53,196 nt of DNA from an uncultured bacterium (lineage in GTDB: Bacteria > Bacillota > Clostridia > Lachnospirales > Lachnospiraceae): assembly GCA_947383005.1 (NCBI GenBank), contig CANDBT010000031.1, forward strand, positions 1 through 53,196. The letters are read 5' to 3'. Below are positions 32,510 through 42,082 of the stretch, one piece after another. A program made the position numbers and the translations under genes. The notes under the pieces were generated by a model. The model searched no databases. It was given only the letters and a program-made list of their open reading frames with translations, and was not told where the DNA came from. Positions within the stretch are counted from its first letter, which is position 1. The number at the start of each line of letters is the position of its first letter.

Positions 32510-35500
32510 ATGTGGAAGGGAATTCGGAGAAATTATCGGCGTTTGGTAGCGTTCTTGCTGACCGCAGTTATGGTGGGTACCAATGTCTGCGCGAATGTCG
32601 GCGTTGCGTTCGCGGCAGGGATGTCGGAAAGTGCCTTGTTCCTGGTGGATGGGGAAGAGCTTCGTGAAGCCATCCAGGAGGCGAAAGAACACAGGGAGGT
32701 GTTTTCGTTTTCGGCACTGGAGCTGGCGGCGGCCAGGAAAAGCATTCGGAACAGGTATGAAAAACTGTTAGGGAAAAAAGACGGCGAAGTTTATGAGCTG
32801 GATTTGGAAATTGACGACAGTTATGCTCCGGAAGGGGCGGCCGTACAGGTGTTTTACCATGCGGGTACGGAAGACGTGGTTTTCCTGTTCCTCAATGAAA
32901 CCGATATGGAAGTGGAATACCGGGTAAATATCGACGGTTATGAGACAGAGCCGGTGACGGTAAAGCCTAATACCTTTAATATTGAAGCGGAAGAGGATAC
33001 GTCTTTCGGGGAAAATTATGAAGCGGCGGATATGATCGACGACGTGAAGACAGCCCCGAAGGCGGAAGTAGTGGAGACAAAAGAGACGTCGGCCGGAGAG
33101 GAAAGTGAAGAAGCCGGGAAGGACGAGGCAACAGAGGATGCTTCTTTAGAGGGTAAAGAGGAAAGCAGCGCGGCAGACGAAACTCTGGCGGATGAGGAAG
33201 AAAGCCAGGAAGCAGAAGCCGATACTACTGAGGCTGCCCTGGAAGAGGGGACGGAAAAAACCAGTGAGATAGAAGCTGCTGACAAGGAAGACGAAGAAAC
33301 CGATGCCCAGGCAGAGGTTGAGCAAGCAGCAGAAACTGAAACAGAGCCGGAAACTGAAGCGGAGACAGAGGTTGAGGATAACGATGAAGTTTTGGATGAG
33401 CGGGAGGGGGAAACATTAAGCAAATCCAACAGACAGGCAGCGGTTGTAGCTGTTTCTCTGGGGGATTTAGAAGAGGAAAGTACGGAGGCGACAGAGGTTT
33501 CTGTTGAGGAAGAGACAGAAGTAGCTGAAACAGAAAAAGAAACCGAGGCTGAAGAGCGTGCAGAGGGCAAGACAGAAGAGGCTGCCGGAAGCGAAACCAC
33601 CGAAGCTGAGGATGAAAATAAAGCGACGGAAGCCGAGGCTGAGGAAACCGAGGCCGAAACAGAAGAAGAGAGCAAGGCTGAGGATACAGAAACTGAGGAA
33701 GCGACGGAAGCGGAAGAAACCGAAGCAGAAGAAACGGAAAAAGATGCTACTGTAGAAGAAACTGAAGCCGAGGATAAAACAACTGTTGGGGAAACAAAGA
33801 GCGAAGAAGAGACAGGGAAGGACAGTGCCGGTTCCGACAGCAGCAAAACAGGCAGCACAGACAAGATGGATGGGCAACTGTTAGAGGACGACAGCATAGA
33901 ATTCCTGGGCAAACTGAAAGGGAAAGATTACGCTACAGTTACCTTGAAAAACCATGTGAATGCCAGGGCGCTTAAGGTTGCCTGGGAAGATATTTTGCCT
34001 ATTATCAAGGCGTCAGACAAAGATGGAGAAGATGTCCAGTCTCTTTTGGATGCGATTAACGAGGTGATAGCGAATTATCGTAATGGCATATATGAATCCG
34101 ACGAAGACTTGGAAGCGGATATTGACACGATTACGGCTATGATCGGGGCGTTTGACGAGGATTTTGAGTATCCAGAAGAGCTTATTGAAGCAATGGCCGA
34201 GCTGCAGAAGCTTCTGGGCTTGGAAGCAGGAACGTTGGAAGCAGAGGAAGAGTGTACCTGTGAGTATTTGTGTACCTGGTTTTGGGGAAAATATATCAAG
34301 ATCAATAGTGACTGTCCTGTTTGCAGTAAAGCTACTGAGGAAGAATTAGATCCTTATACTTATGATCCTGAGCATCCGGAAGACTTTATCTGCAAGGGGA
34401 AACAGGTGGTCATTCCTGGCAATAATGAGGAGTGTACGCATAATGGTTGGGCTCCTGGCGGTGGGAGTCCGGAACTTTTGCCGGCAACTTGCCATTCACC
34501 CGCAACTACAGAAGAGGCGATAGAATGTTGGGGCTGCGGAGCCAGGTGGCTTTGGAGCTTCGATGAAAATTCAGAAATTGATCCGGATGCCCACTATTAC
34601 GGGAGAAATGAACCGGAAATCAAAAAAGAAGCAACGTGCACGGAAGACGGGCTTATGGTTCAGGAGTGCAAATTCTGTGGGGAGATTGAAACCGTAATTA
34701 AAGGCGGCCATGTAAAACCGGAAAATCCGGATGAAATTACGGTTGTTCCGGCAACATGTAAAGATGGTTCGGTTGTTTATACCTGTGCGAACTGCGGCGA
34801 AGAGGTGACAGAGGTTCTTCAAGGCAGACATACTTTCCCTGAGGGGAAAGTACCGGAAGCACAGTATGGCGTTTGTACGGAATGCGGAGCGATAGCATAT
34901 GAGGTTTACACCTACGAAAAAGGCGCGACACCCAGTGGGAGTGGTTATGAAACCCAGTTATGTACCCGGATGATTGCGGAGAAAGACGGGGAAACCTATG
35001 GAGTGGATCGCGACGGCTACCGTTTGGACGGTGATACGTTTACTGTTGTGATTAATGAATCCCTGATGGGGAAAGTAAAACCCCGCAAAGATGCCGAGGG
35101 GAATATAGTCATGACACAAGTGGTAGGCTACCGCAGCATGGATGACGATAACGGTGAGATTTACAAAGCCGGTCAGGAAGTGGCTTATGCAGATGTGCCA
35201 GAGTTGTTCAAGGCTGATATGCCAGGGGCGTTTTACTATTCTGACAATAATAGAAGGGTCATTTATCTGGAAGATGTCCGGGAAGATGTGGTGAATGAGG
35301 AAAGAGTGGAGTACGATTTTACGAATTCAAATCCGGATTCGGGACTGCGCACAACTATTGCAGACACATCAGACGGAATTGAGAAAGAAATAACGTTCAG
35401 TCCGGATATTACCGATATAAAAGTTCCTTATTATGATAATATAAGTGCCACGATTACCTATATCATCCCAGAGGATTATGCTGAAGATACGGTAAAGATT

Positions 35501-37345
35501 AATGCAACAGATGATATGATGGACGCCTATGCAATAATCCAGGATAAACGTTTTGCTAACGGTGGAGTACAGGGTGGGGATCTCCTGGGGCCTGTTTATA
35601 TCCAGGTAATCAATAATTCCCAAAAGACGTTTTCCTATGTGGATGACAGCATAACGCTTCAGAGCAATGGCCATTACGGCCAAACTCCTTATCTGGAAGA
35701 TATCCGTTCTTTTGATGGCGTGGGTGTTCCGGAAACTTCAATTCCGCCGCGGGTAAGCAATGGTGCGTTAAAATATTTATATCAGAAAGAGACCGGGCTT
35801 GGGAATGAAGATTTGACAGATGAAAAATTAGGAGAAACTCTTAAAGCAAAGGGATATGTAAATGGTATAGCCGATCTGCATCAATTCTACCTGGATTATT
35901 ATAATCATGCATATAGCGAAAAATATGGTACAACGTGGAGCAACTTGAGTGATGTTCCTTATGGGCTTCTTGTTCAGCGGGACGAAGGTATTTTCGGAGG
36001 CCATGGTTCTAACAGTCCAATAAAGGAGACAAATCCGGAAGTGGCTGGTGTGGGTTACAGCTTTATGTACACACGGCTCCTCAGTGCAGTTCTCGGTGAT
36101 GAAGGCCGTAAAGATGAGGCAGGAGACTTTGCTGTTGCCAATTATATGAGAGGCAATGCACCTTACGTGCTTCTTGACCATAGTGCAAAGTCAGCATGGG
36201 GAATGCTGGAGCCATCATCTCAGGCACGGGCTTTGAAAGGTTTAAGTTTGTATTTCAATGGTGAGACTAATGATTTTTATCAGGACACGGAGTGGGGGAT
36301 TGAAGTCGGTTTTGAACTGGTAAATAAAAAAGGCAGTTTGGTGATAGCCAAGAGTGTTACCGGTACTGCGGGCGAAAAGAGCAAAGCGTTCCCATTCACT
36401 CTTACTTTGACCGGAAAGCTGGATGAAGATGCTTTCGCTTCTATGGGATTTGTAAAACAGGAAGGCAGTTCTTCCTGGACGATGGATTTTGAACTGAAGG
36501 ACGGAGAGACAAAAACAATAGCGGACATCCCGGCTGGAACAGAATATCGGATAGAAGAGACGGGCAGCGAGGACTATGAAGTAACCGTAATAAAAGGAAC
36601 GGTTTCGGAGAAAGCTACAGTTGTCAGCGGAAAGATTCAAAGTGAAGATGCTGAGCATGTGGAGTTCGTCAATCATAAGGATGAAGAGGAAAAGACAGGA
36701 AGCCTTATGGTGCGCAAGACTGTTTCCGGCAGCGGGGCAAGTACATCCAAGGACTTTGCATTTACAGTGACATTGGACGATCAGACAATCAACGGAAAGT
36801 ATGGCGATATGGTTTTTGAAAATGGTGTTGCCTCCTTCCGTTTGGCACATGGCCAGAGCAGAAGAGCAGATAATTTGCCGGCTGGAATTACTTATGAGGT
36901 AAAGGAAAGCGATTATGACGGATATATTTCTTCGTCAGAAAATGAGGCGGGGACAATACCGGAAGGTACGGTGGTTATAGCAGCATTTAATAACCATCGT
37001 CCGGGAGATGATAATCCGCCGGATACTCCCGATGAACCAGATAGACCAGATAATCCGGGCAGGCCAAACCGTCCAAGCGGAGGCGGTGGCGGCAATTCGC
37101 CAAGAGGAGGAGATAATCCCGGAGGCCCAGGTACTACAACGACGATTGAAACACCGGAAGTCCCCTTGGCCGATTTCCCGAACGAGCCGGTAGCGGAAAC
37201 AATTGAGGATTCGGAAGTGCCTCTGGCGGCGCTGCCCAAAACCGGTGACAGCCGACAGAATGGAGCTTTGCTGGCATTGCTTGGCATGGCGGGATTGGGA
37301 GCATTGTTCTCAGCCATGGCTCTGCGTAAGCGGAAGGAAGACTAA
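32510..37345 (+). CDS. LPXTG surface protein 2 (intact paralogue)
   Basis: 1611 residues from ATG at 32510 behind AAGGGG. Signal peptide and N-terminal domain (to about residue 195) match surface protein 1. A Glu/Thr/Ala-rich spacer reaches about 450. Residues about 580-800 hold five CxxC pairs (CPVC, CWGC, CKFC, CANC, CTEC), probably metal- or disulfide-bonded knuckles. Residues about 800-1275 form a large region I do not recognise. Two Spy0128-like domains (SLVIAKSVTGTAG, SLMVRKTVSGSG) with likely isopeptide bonds follow, then a Pro/Gly-rich segment and LPKTG (37232-37246) with anchor. The gene is complete, unlike its neighbour. Confidence 0.88.
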   Translation: MWKGIRRNYRRLVAFLLTAVMVGTNVCANVGVAFAAGMSESALFLVDGEELREAIQEAKEHREVFSFSALELAAARKSIRNRYEKLLGKKDGEVYELDLEIDDSYAPEGAAVQVFYHAGTEDVVFLFLNETDMEVEYRVNIDGYETEPVTVKPNTFNIEAEEDTSFGENYEAADMIDDVKTAPKAEVVETKETSAGEESEEAGKDEATEDASLEGKEESSAADETLADEEESQEAEADTTEAALEEGTEKTSEIEAADKEDEETDAQAEVEQAAETETEPETEAETEVEDNDEVLDEREGETLSKSNRQAAVVAVSLGDLEEESTEATEVSVEEETEVAETEKETEAEERAEGKTEEAAGSETTEAEDENKATEAEAEETEAETEEESKAEDTETEEATEAEETEAEETEKDATVEETEAEDKTTVGETKSEEETGKDSAGSDSSKTGSTDKMDGQLLEDDSIEFLGKLKGKDYATVTLKNHVNARALKVAWEDILPIIKASDKDGEDVQSLLDAINEVIANYRNGIYESDEDLEADIDTITAMIGAFDEDFEYPEELIEAMAELQKLLGLEAGTLEAEEECTCEYLCTWFWGKYIKINSDCPVCSKATEEELDPYTYDPEHPEDFICKGKQVVIPGNNEECTHNGWAPGGGSPELLPATCHSPATTEEAIECWGCGARWLWSFDENSEIDPDAHYYGRNEPEIKKEATCTEDGLMVQECKFCGEIETVIKGGHVKPENPDEITVVPATCKDGSVVYTCANCGEEVTEVLQGRHTFPEGKVPEAQYGVCTECGAIAYEVYTYEKGATPSGSGYETQLCTRMIAEKDGETYGVDRDGYRLDGDTFTVVINESLMGKVKPRKDAEGNIVMTQVVGYRSMDDDNGEIYKAGQEVAYADVPELFKADMPGAFYYSDNNRRVIYLEDVREDVVNEERVEYDFTNSNPDSGLRTTIADTSDGIEKEITFSPDITDIKVPYYDNISATITYIIPEDYAEDTVKINATDDMMDAYAIIQDKRFANGGVQGGDLLGPVYIQVINNSQKTFSYVDDSITLQSNGHYGQTPYLEDIRSFDGVGVPETSIPPRVSNGALKYLYQKETGLGNEDLTDEKLGETLKAKGYVNGIADLHQFYLDYYNHAYSEKYGTTWSNLSDVPYGLLVQRDEGIFGGHGSNSPIKETNPEVAGVGYSFMYTRLLSAVLGDEGRKDEAGDFAVANYMRGNAPYVLLDHSAKSAWGMLEPSSQARALKGLSLYFNGETNDFYQDTEWGIEVGFELVNKKGSLVIAKSVTGTAGEKSKAFPFTLTLTGKLDEDAFASMGFVKQEGSSSWTMDFELKDGETKTIADIPAGTEYRIEETGSEDYEVTVIKGTVSEKATVVSGKIQSEDAEHVEFVNHKDEEEKTGSLMVRKTVSGSGASTSKDFAFTVTLDDQTINGKYGDMVFENGVASFRLAHGQSRRADNLPAGITYEVKESDYDGYISSSENEAGTIPEGTVVIAAFNNHRPGDDNPPDTPDEPDRPDNPGRPNRPSGGGGGNSPRGGDNPGGPGTTTTIETPEVPLADFPNEPVAETIEDSEVPLAALPKTGDSRQNGALLALLGMAGLGALFSAMALRKRKED

Positions 37346-37352
37346 AAAACAC

Positions 37353-37381
37353 TTGCAAATCGTTTGCCTTTGTGGTATACT
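37353..37381 (+). promoter_or_regulatory. Promoter of rpmE
   Basis: TTGCAA (37353-37358), 17 bp, TATACT (37376-37381). Confidence 0.75.
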
Positions 37382-37405
37382 TATAACGCTGTTTATAGAC
37401 GTGGG

Positions 37406-37445
37406 GTGATTTTAACGGTTCGACAGGAGACCGTTAGATGATCAC
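37406..37445 (+). promoter_or_regulatory. Structured rpmE leader, candidate L31 autoregulatory site
   Basis: An outer stem GTGAT/ATCAC (37406-37410, 37441-37445) encloses an inner stem AACGGT/ACCGTT (37414-37419, 37430-37435) with loop TCGACAGGAG. It lies 37 bases before the start codon. L31 leaders are known in Firmicutes; that this belongs to one of them is not verified. Confidence 0.5.
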
Positions 37446-37482
37446 AAGACTATAGAATCGAAAAAGCGAAGAGGTGAAGACG

Positions 37483-37692
37483 ATGAGAGAAGGTATCCAT
37501 CCTGCCTACTACCAGGCAAAGGTGACCTGCAACTGCGGCAATGAGTTTGTTACTGGTTCTACAAAGAAGGAAATTCACGTGGAGGTTTGTTCCAAGTGCC
37601 ATTCTTTCTATACCGGCCAGCAGAAGACAGCAGCGGCGCGCGGACGTATTGATAAGTTTAACAGAAAGTACGGCATCAAAGCTAACGCATAA
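37483..37692 (+). CDS. rpmE: 50S ribosomal protein L31 (zinc type)
   Basis: 69 residues from ATG at 37483 with AGAGGTG upstream. Begins [10 protein letters not shown], contains CNCGNEF and [10 protein letters not shown], the cysteines that bind zinc in the C+ form. It bridges the ribosomal subunits. The order rpmE, DUF1385, prmC, prfA is common in Firmicutes. Confidence 0.96.
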   Translation: MREGIHPAYYQAKVTCNCGNEFVTGSTKKEIHVEVCSKCHSFYTGQQKTAAARGRIDKFNRKYGIKANA

Positions 37693-37710
37693 GGGAAACA
37701 TGGGCGAAAT

Positions 37711-37754
37711 AAGGTTGAGACTTAAGTGGAGACACTTTGGCTCAGCCTTTTTTC
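37711..37754 (+). terminator. Terminator of rpmE
   Basis: AAGGTTGAG (37711-37719) pairs with CTCAGCCTT (37741-37749), one G-U pair, followed by a T-run. Confidence 0.75.
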
Positions 37755-37864
37755 CATCTTTGTATGAAAGATTGCCGGCGGGTTGCTGTTTACGTCATGA
37801 TTAATCACTTTGCGGATTAGTTATGGGAAATACAGCCTGGGAAAATCGAAGTATATGCTCATTG

Positions 37865-37985
37865 CTGCGTTGGTCTACGCTCCGCTTCGGTCTGTGCTGA
37901 ACGTGTGCCACTGGCGCTTAGCAACGTAGCGGTGCCTACGTCTAGCTTTGCAGGCGTACAGAGGGCGGAAATAGCGAGTGCCGAA
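37865..37985 (+). repeat. R3 repeat, copy 3
   Basis: The best-preserved R3 copy: GCGTTGGTCTACGCTCCGC, TTCGGT, a GCCACTGGCGCTTAGCAAC core, then a GTAGCGGTGCCTAC hairpin. It lies just ahead of the DUF1385 gene. Confidence 0.6.
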
Positions 37986-38034
37986 TTCACTGAAATTTCC
38001 GCGAGGTAGTACTAGCGGCAGAATGGAGGTAAGG

Positions 38035-39054
38035 ATGAAGTATTCTGGTATCGGCGGTCAGGCCGTTATTGAAGGAATCATGATGAAAAATAAAGATGCG
38101 TATGCAACGGCGGTACGCAAGCCAAATGGAATGATTGAAGTGCAAGAGGGGACTTATGTCAGCCTGACGGAAAAGGTCAAGCTGTTTTCCCTGCCGTTTA
38201 TCCGCGGAGTATTCAGCTTTGCCGATTCTATGATTTTGGGGATGCGCACGCTGAGTTTTTCTGCCAGTTTTTTTGAGGACGATGAGGATAGCCCGGAAGC
38301 GGGACCGGTGGAGAAGTGGTTGGAGCGGGTATTTGGAGAAAAGCTGGAAAAGGCTTTGATGACCTTTGTAATGGTGCTTTCTTTATTTTTAGCCGTTGCG
38401 ATATTTATGGTATTGCCGATGCTGCTGGCCAATGGCTTTCGTTATTTGCTGGATATGGCTTTAGCAGACAGGGCCAGTAGTGTTTTAAGCCGGGTTGGCA
38501 CTGAACGGATTATGGCAATTTTGGAGGGATTTATCCGCATAGGGATTTTTATTTTGTATATCCGGCTGATTTCCCGTATGGAAGATATCCGTCGTACTTT
38601 TATGTATCATGGGGCGGAGCATAAATGTATTAACTGTATTGAACATGGCATGACGCTGACAGTAGAACATGTGAGGGAGAGTTCCAAGCAGCATAAGCGC
38701 TGCGGAACCAGTTTTTTAATCATTGTCATGATTATCAGCATTCTCTTTTTTATGATTATCCGGGTGGATAATGTCTGGATGAGGATTGTCAGCCGGATTG
38801 TGCTGGTGCCGGTAATCGCCGGAGTATCTTATGAGTTTTTGCGGTTGGCGGGGCGGAGTGATTCCGCACTGATCAATATGTTAAGCAAGCCGGGGATGTG
38901 GATGCAGAATATGACAACCAAGGAGCCGGACGATACGATGATTGAAGTGGCTATTGCCGCGGTAAATGCAGTGTTTGACTGGCGGGAATACTTGCGGGAA
39001 AATTTCCCTGAGACTGAACTTCCCGAGACTAAACCTTCGGAGGCTGGGATATGA
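38035..39054 (+). CDS. DUF1385 membrane protein
   Basis: 339 residues from ATG at 38035 behind GGAGGTAAGG; longer readings enter the R3 repeat. The N-terminal GIGGQAVIEGIMMK and the YHGAEHKCINCIE motif are hallmarks of DUF1385. Several membrane segments (about 115-150, 175-195, 235-280) are present. Function is not established; the conserved place ahead of prmC-prfA is usual. The stop overlaps the prmC start (ATGA). Confidence 0.9.
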   Translation: MKYSGIGGQAVIEGIMMKNKDAYATAVRKPNGMIEVQEGTYVSLTEKVKLFSLPFIRGVFSFADSMILGMRTLSFSASFFEDDEDSPEAGPVEKWLERVFGEKLEKALMTFVMVLSLFLAVAIFMVLPMLLANGFRYLLDMALADRASSVLSRVGTERIMAILEGFIRIGIFILYIRLISRMEDIRRTFMYHGAEHKCINCIEHGMTLTVEHVRESSKQHKRCGTSFLIIVMIISILFFMIIRVDNVWMRIVSRIVLVPVIAGVSYEFLRLAGRSDSALINMLSKPGMWMQNMTTKEPDDTMIEVAIAAVNAVFDWREYLRENFPETELPETKPSEAGI

Positions 39055-40004
39055 CGTTGTTTCGTTTGCTGACAGAAGGGAGCAGGGCGCTTGAACAATC
39101 GGGAGTCCCTAATGCCGGCCAGGATGCCAGGCAGATGCTTTTGGCAGCGTTTCATTTGGATATGGTGCATTTTTTGCTTAACCGTATGCAGGAATTGGAA
39201 GATAATTCTTATAATCGGGATTCCATAAGCCTGTATCGGGATATGATTGGCCGCCGCCGCCGCCGCTGCCCTTTGCAGCAGATTTTGGGCAGCCAGATGT
39301 TTATGGGACTGGAATTTTATGTCAATCGCCATGTGCTGATTCCCCGGCAGGATACGGAAACATTGGTAGAGATGGTATTGGCGGACGAGATGGCAAAAGA
39401 AAAAGAAAAGAAAAAAGCGGCAAATGCAGATGGCCGTTGGTTATTGGATTTATGCACGGGTTCCGGCTGCATTGCCATTAGCCTGGCAGCCAAAGGAGAT
39501 TTTACCAAAGTGACGGTAGCGGATATTTCCAAAGAAGCGCTGGATGTAGCCAGAAAAAATGCCGGTCAGCTTCTTGTGGGCTGGGATGTGGATACGGAAA
39601 TAGATGAAGAAACAAAAACTAATCGGCAGTTTGAATTCAGGCAGGGGGATTTATTTGCCGGTTTGTCGGGCAGTGTCCATAAGTATCAGGTAATTACGGC
39701 GAATCCTCCCTATATTCCAACGGCGGTGATTGCTACGCTGGAACCGGAGGTGAAAGACTATGAACCGTCGCTGGCTTTGGACGGAACCGAGGACGGTTTG
39801 GAATATTATCGGAGAATCGTTGTGGAAGCTGGGGAATGGCTTGATGATAGAGGAACTCTGTACCTTGAAATCGGGCATGACCAAAAAGAAGCAGTAACCG
39901 GACTGTTGGATGCTGCGGGGTATGAAAATATCCGGGTACGCCAGGATATGTCAGGCCATGACAGAGTGGTAGCCGCTGACAGGTTCATCTGCCACCATAT
40001 ATAG
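39051..40004 (+). CDS. prmC: Release factor glutamine methyltransferase PrmC
   Basis: 317 residues. The SAM-binding motif [15 protein letters not shown] and the catalytic NPPYIP motif are clear, as is RQDTETLVE. It methylates the Gln of the GGQ motif in RF1 and RF2. The gene overlaps DUF1385 by four bases and lies 13 bases ahead of prfA, its substrate gene. An insertion of Lys/Glu-rich residues ([10 protein letters not shown]) near 112-121 is slightly unusual. Confidence 0.95.
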   Translation: MTLFRLLTEGSRALEQSGVPNAGQDARQMLLAAFHLDMVHFLLNRMQELEDNSYNRDSISLYRDMIGRRRRRCPLQQILGSQMFMGLEFYVNRHVLIPRQDTETLVEMVLADEMAKEKEKKKAANADGRWLLDLCTGSGCIAISLAAKGDFTKVTVADISKEALDVARKNAGQLLVGWDVDTEIDEETKTNRQFEFRQGDLFAGLSGSVHKYQVITANPPYIPTAVIATLEPEVKDYEPSLALDGTEDGLEYYRRIVVEAGEWLDDRGTLYLEIGHDQKEAVTGLLDAAGYENIRVRQDMSGHDRVVAADRFICHHI

Positions 40005-40017
40005 GAGGAAGTTTCTT

Positions 40018-41094
40018 ATGTTTGATCGATTGGATGATATGTTGATTCACTATGAAGAAGTTATGCAGGAATTAAATGAACCAGGAGTGACAGAAGATCA
40101 GAACCGCTTCCGAAAGCTGATGAAAGAGCAATCTGACCTGGCTCCGGTGGCGGATGCTTATCATGCTTATAAACAGGCAAAACAGGATATTGAGGACAGC
40201 CTGTCGCTTCTGGAGGAAGAGAGTGATGAGGAAATACGGGAGCTGGCCAAGGAAGAGTTGTCAGATGCCCGAAAGCGGGTGGAAGAGCTGGAACAGGAGC
40301 TGAAAATCTTGTTGCTGCCCAAAGATCCCAATGATGACAAAAATATCATTTTGGAAATTCGTGCCGGCGCCGGCGGAGACGAAGCTGCGTTGTTTGCTTC
40401 CGAGTTGTACCGGATGTATGTCAATTATGCGGAAAGCCAACGATGGAAAGTGGAACTGGTCAGTGTAAACGAAAATGGTATTGGCGGTTTTAAGGAAGTG
40501 GTGGCCATGATTGCTGGAAAAGGTGCATATTCCCGTATGAAATATGAGAGCGGGGTGCATCGGGTGCAGAGAGTGCCGGAGACGGAATCTGGCGGGCGGA
40601 TACATACTTCTACCGCTACAGTGGCAGTAATGCCGGAGGCAGAGGATGTTGATGTGCAGATTGATATGAATGATTGCCGCATTGATGTAATGCGTGCTTC
40701 CGGCAATGGCGGACAGTGTGTAAATACTACGGATTCGGCTGTCCGTTTGACGCATATTCCCACAGGGATTGTGATTTACAGCCAGACGGAAAAATCTCAG
40801 CTTCAAAATAAGGAAAAAGCCTTCCGTCTGCTTCGCTCAAAGCTTTATGATCTGGAAATGGAAAAGAAAATGAATGCGGAAGCAGCCGAGCGGCGCAGCC
40901 AGATTGGTACAGGGGACCGTTCGGAGAAGATTCGTACGTACAATTTTCCCCAGGGACGTGTGACCGAACATCGGATTAAGCTGACTTTATATAAAATTGA
41001 CTCGGTGATGAATGGGGATATTCAAGAGCTGATTGACAGTTTGATCGCTGCCGACCAGGCAGCGAAGCTGAGCCGTTTGAATGAGGAGGGGTAG
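40018..41094 (+). CDS. prfA: Peptide chain release factor 1
   Basis: 358 residues, standard size. It contains the catalytic loop [15 protein letters not shown] and the typical [21 protein letters not shown] stretch next to the stop-codon-reading domain. It releases proteins at UAA and UAG. AGGAGG precedes the ATG. It is the last gene of the rpmE-linked cluster. Confidence 0.97.
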   Translation: MFDRLDDMLIHYEEVMQELNEPGVTEDQNRFRKLMKEQSDLAPVADAYHAYKQAKQDIEDSLSLLEEESDEEIRELAKEELSDARKRVEELEQELKILLLPKDPNDDKNIILEIRAGAGGDEAALFASELYRMYVNYAESQRWKVELVSVNENGIGGFKEVVAMIAGKGAYSRMKYESGVHRVQRVPETESGGRIHTSTATVAVMPEAEDVDVQIDMNDCRIDVMRASGNGGQCVNTTDSAVRLTHIPTGIVIYSQTEKSQLQNKEKAFRLLRSKLYDLEMEKKMNAEAAERRSQIGTGDRSEKIRTYNFPQGRVTEHRIKLTLYKIDSVMNGDIQELIDSLIAADQAAKLSRLNEEG

Positions 41095-41130
41095 TAAGTA
41101 ACGCTTATTTAAAAATGTTTCAAAAAGTTG

Positions 41131-41159
41131 TTTCAAAATTTCTGATTTTATGGTAAAAT
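41131..41159 (+). promoter_or_regulatory. Possible promoter of the 246-residue gene
   Basis: TTTCAA (41131-41136), 17 bp, TAAAAT (41154-41159). Confidence 0.5.
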
Positions 41160-41209
41160 AACATTAAATGTATCTGAAGTAATTTTCACCAATTAGGAGA
41201 TGAGCATAA

Positions 41210-41950
41210 ATGGCAATATCGTATAAAAGCAGTTTGCCAGATGCTGAGCGCTTATTTGTCGTGGCAATAGATCAGTATGAAGACGGACTCAGAAAAGGTG
41301 TTCTTTACCATGGGAAAGAACGGACAGGTACTCCGTTTATCGGTTATCCCGATCTGGCACAGAAAATGGAAAGTTTTTTTCAGCAAATGCAGTTTCCGCG
41401 TTTGATTATGACGCGGCGCAGCTTTGAGAGTGGCATGGTAATGGCTTCCCCGGAGGAGGACAGCGTGTGTGGCCGCAGGCTGGGAGTATTGGCGACATTT
41501 ACAATCCGGGTAACGCAGAGGCAGAATGCCAGTTGGCAGGGGATTCTGCAAAAGAGTGAAGCGGAAGAAACTTACCGTTTTTCCAGTTTTTTTGATATGG
41601 TGAGTTATATCCACGGAGTTCTGTGTGGCCAGCCGGATGAATATTCTGCCGATATGGATGCCCGGGAAAAGAATCAGCAGAAGCTGGAGAAGTATTTGAA
41701 ACTGGTGATGGAATGTACGGAGGTATTGAAAATATTCCCCTGTACATGGGTCTATCGTTTTGACAAACGGGACGCGACCAGGACATTCATGGTTAAGCCG
41801 TTGTTTTTTGAACATAATACCTGTCAGGGGACATTATACTGGCGGGAAAGCAAAAAGCAAAAAAGTTTCCGCAGTTTTTTGGAACTCATGGGAATGATGA
41901 ATGAGGCAATCCGGCAGGAGAATGAACAGATCGAAGAAAAGGCGATATAG
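41210..41950 (+). CDS. Uncharacterised 246-residue protein
   Basis: ATG behind AGGAGATGAG. It is soluble, without signal peptide or membrane span. It reads as mixed alpha/beta with a middle strand-rich part (LGVLATFTIRVTQRQ near 91-105) and charged C-terminal helices ending in EQIEEKAI. No motif known to me stands out. It is preceded by prfA with a possible own promoter and followed after 130 bases by the sortase, so it may be co-transcribed with the sortase. Confidence 0.75.
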   Translation: MAISYKSSLPDAERLFVVAIDQYEDGLRKGVLYHGKERTGTPFIGYPDLAQKMESFFQQMQFPRLIMTRRSFESGMVMASPEEDSVCGRRLGVLATFTIRVTQRQNASWQGILQKSEAEETYRFSSFFDMVSYIHGVLCGQPDEYSADMDAREKNQQKLEKYLKLVMECTEVLKIFPCTWVYRFDKRDATRTFMVKPLFFEHNTCQGTLYWRESKKQKSFRSFLELMGMMNEAIRQENEQIEEKAI

Positions 41951-42082
41951 GGAGCAGGACTCCCGGTATAGCATAGCGCTAAGCGCGGCAATACCCATAC
42001 AGAATCATGTGGAAGGGCTGCCGATGAAATGCTGTGTGCTGTGTGCGCCGGGCTGCGGATTGTCAGGATTAAGGGGCGGGAG

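Noticed and set aside
33016-33912. 298-codon Ser/Val-rich minus-strand frame in surface protein 2
   Set aside because: Same artefact of low-complexity coding sequence; no start signal or domain pattern.
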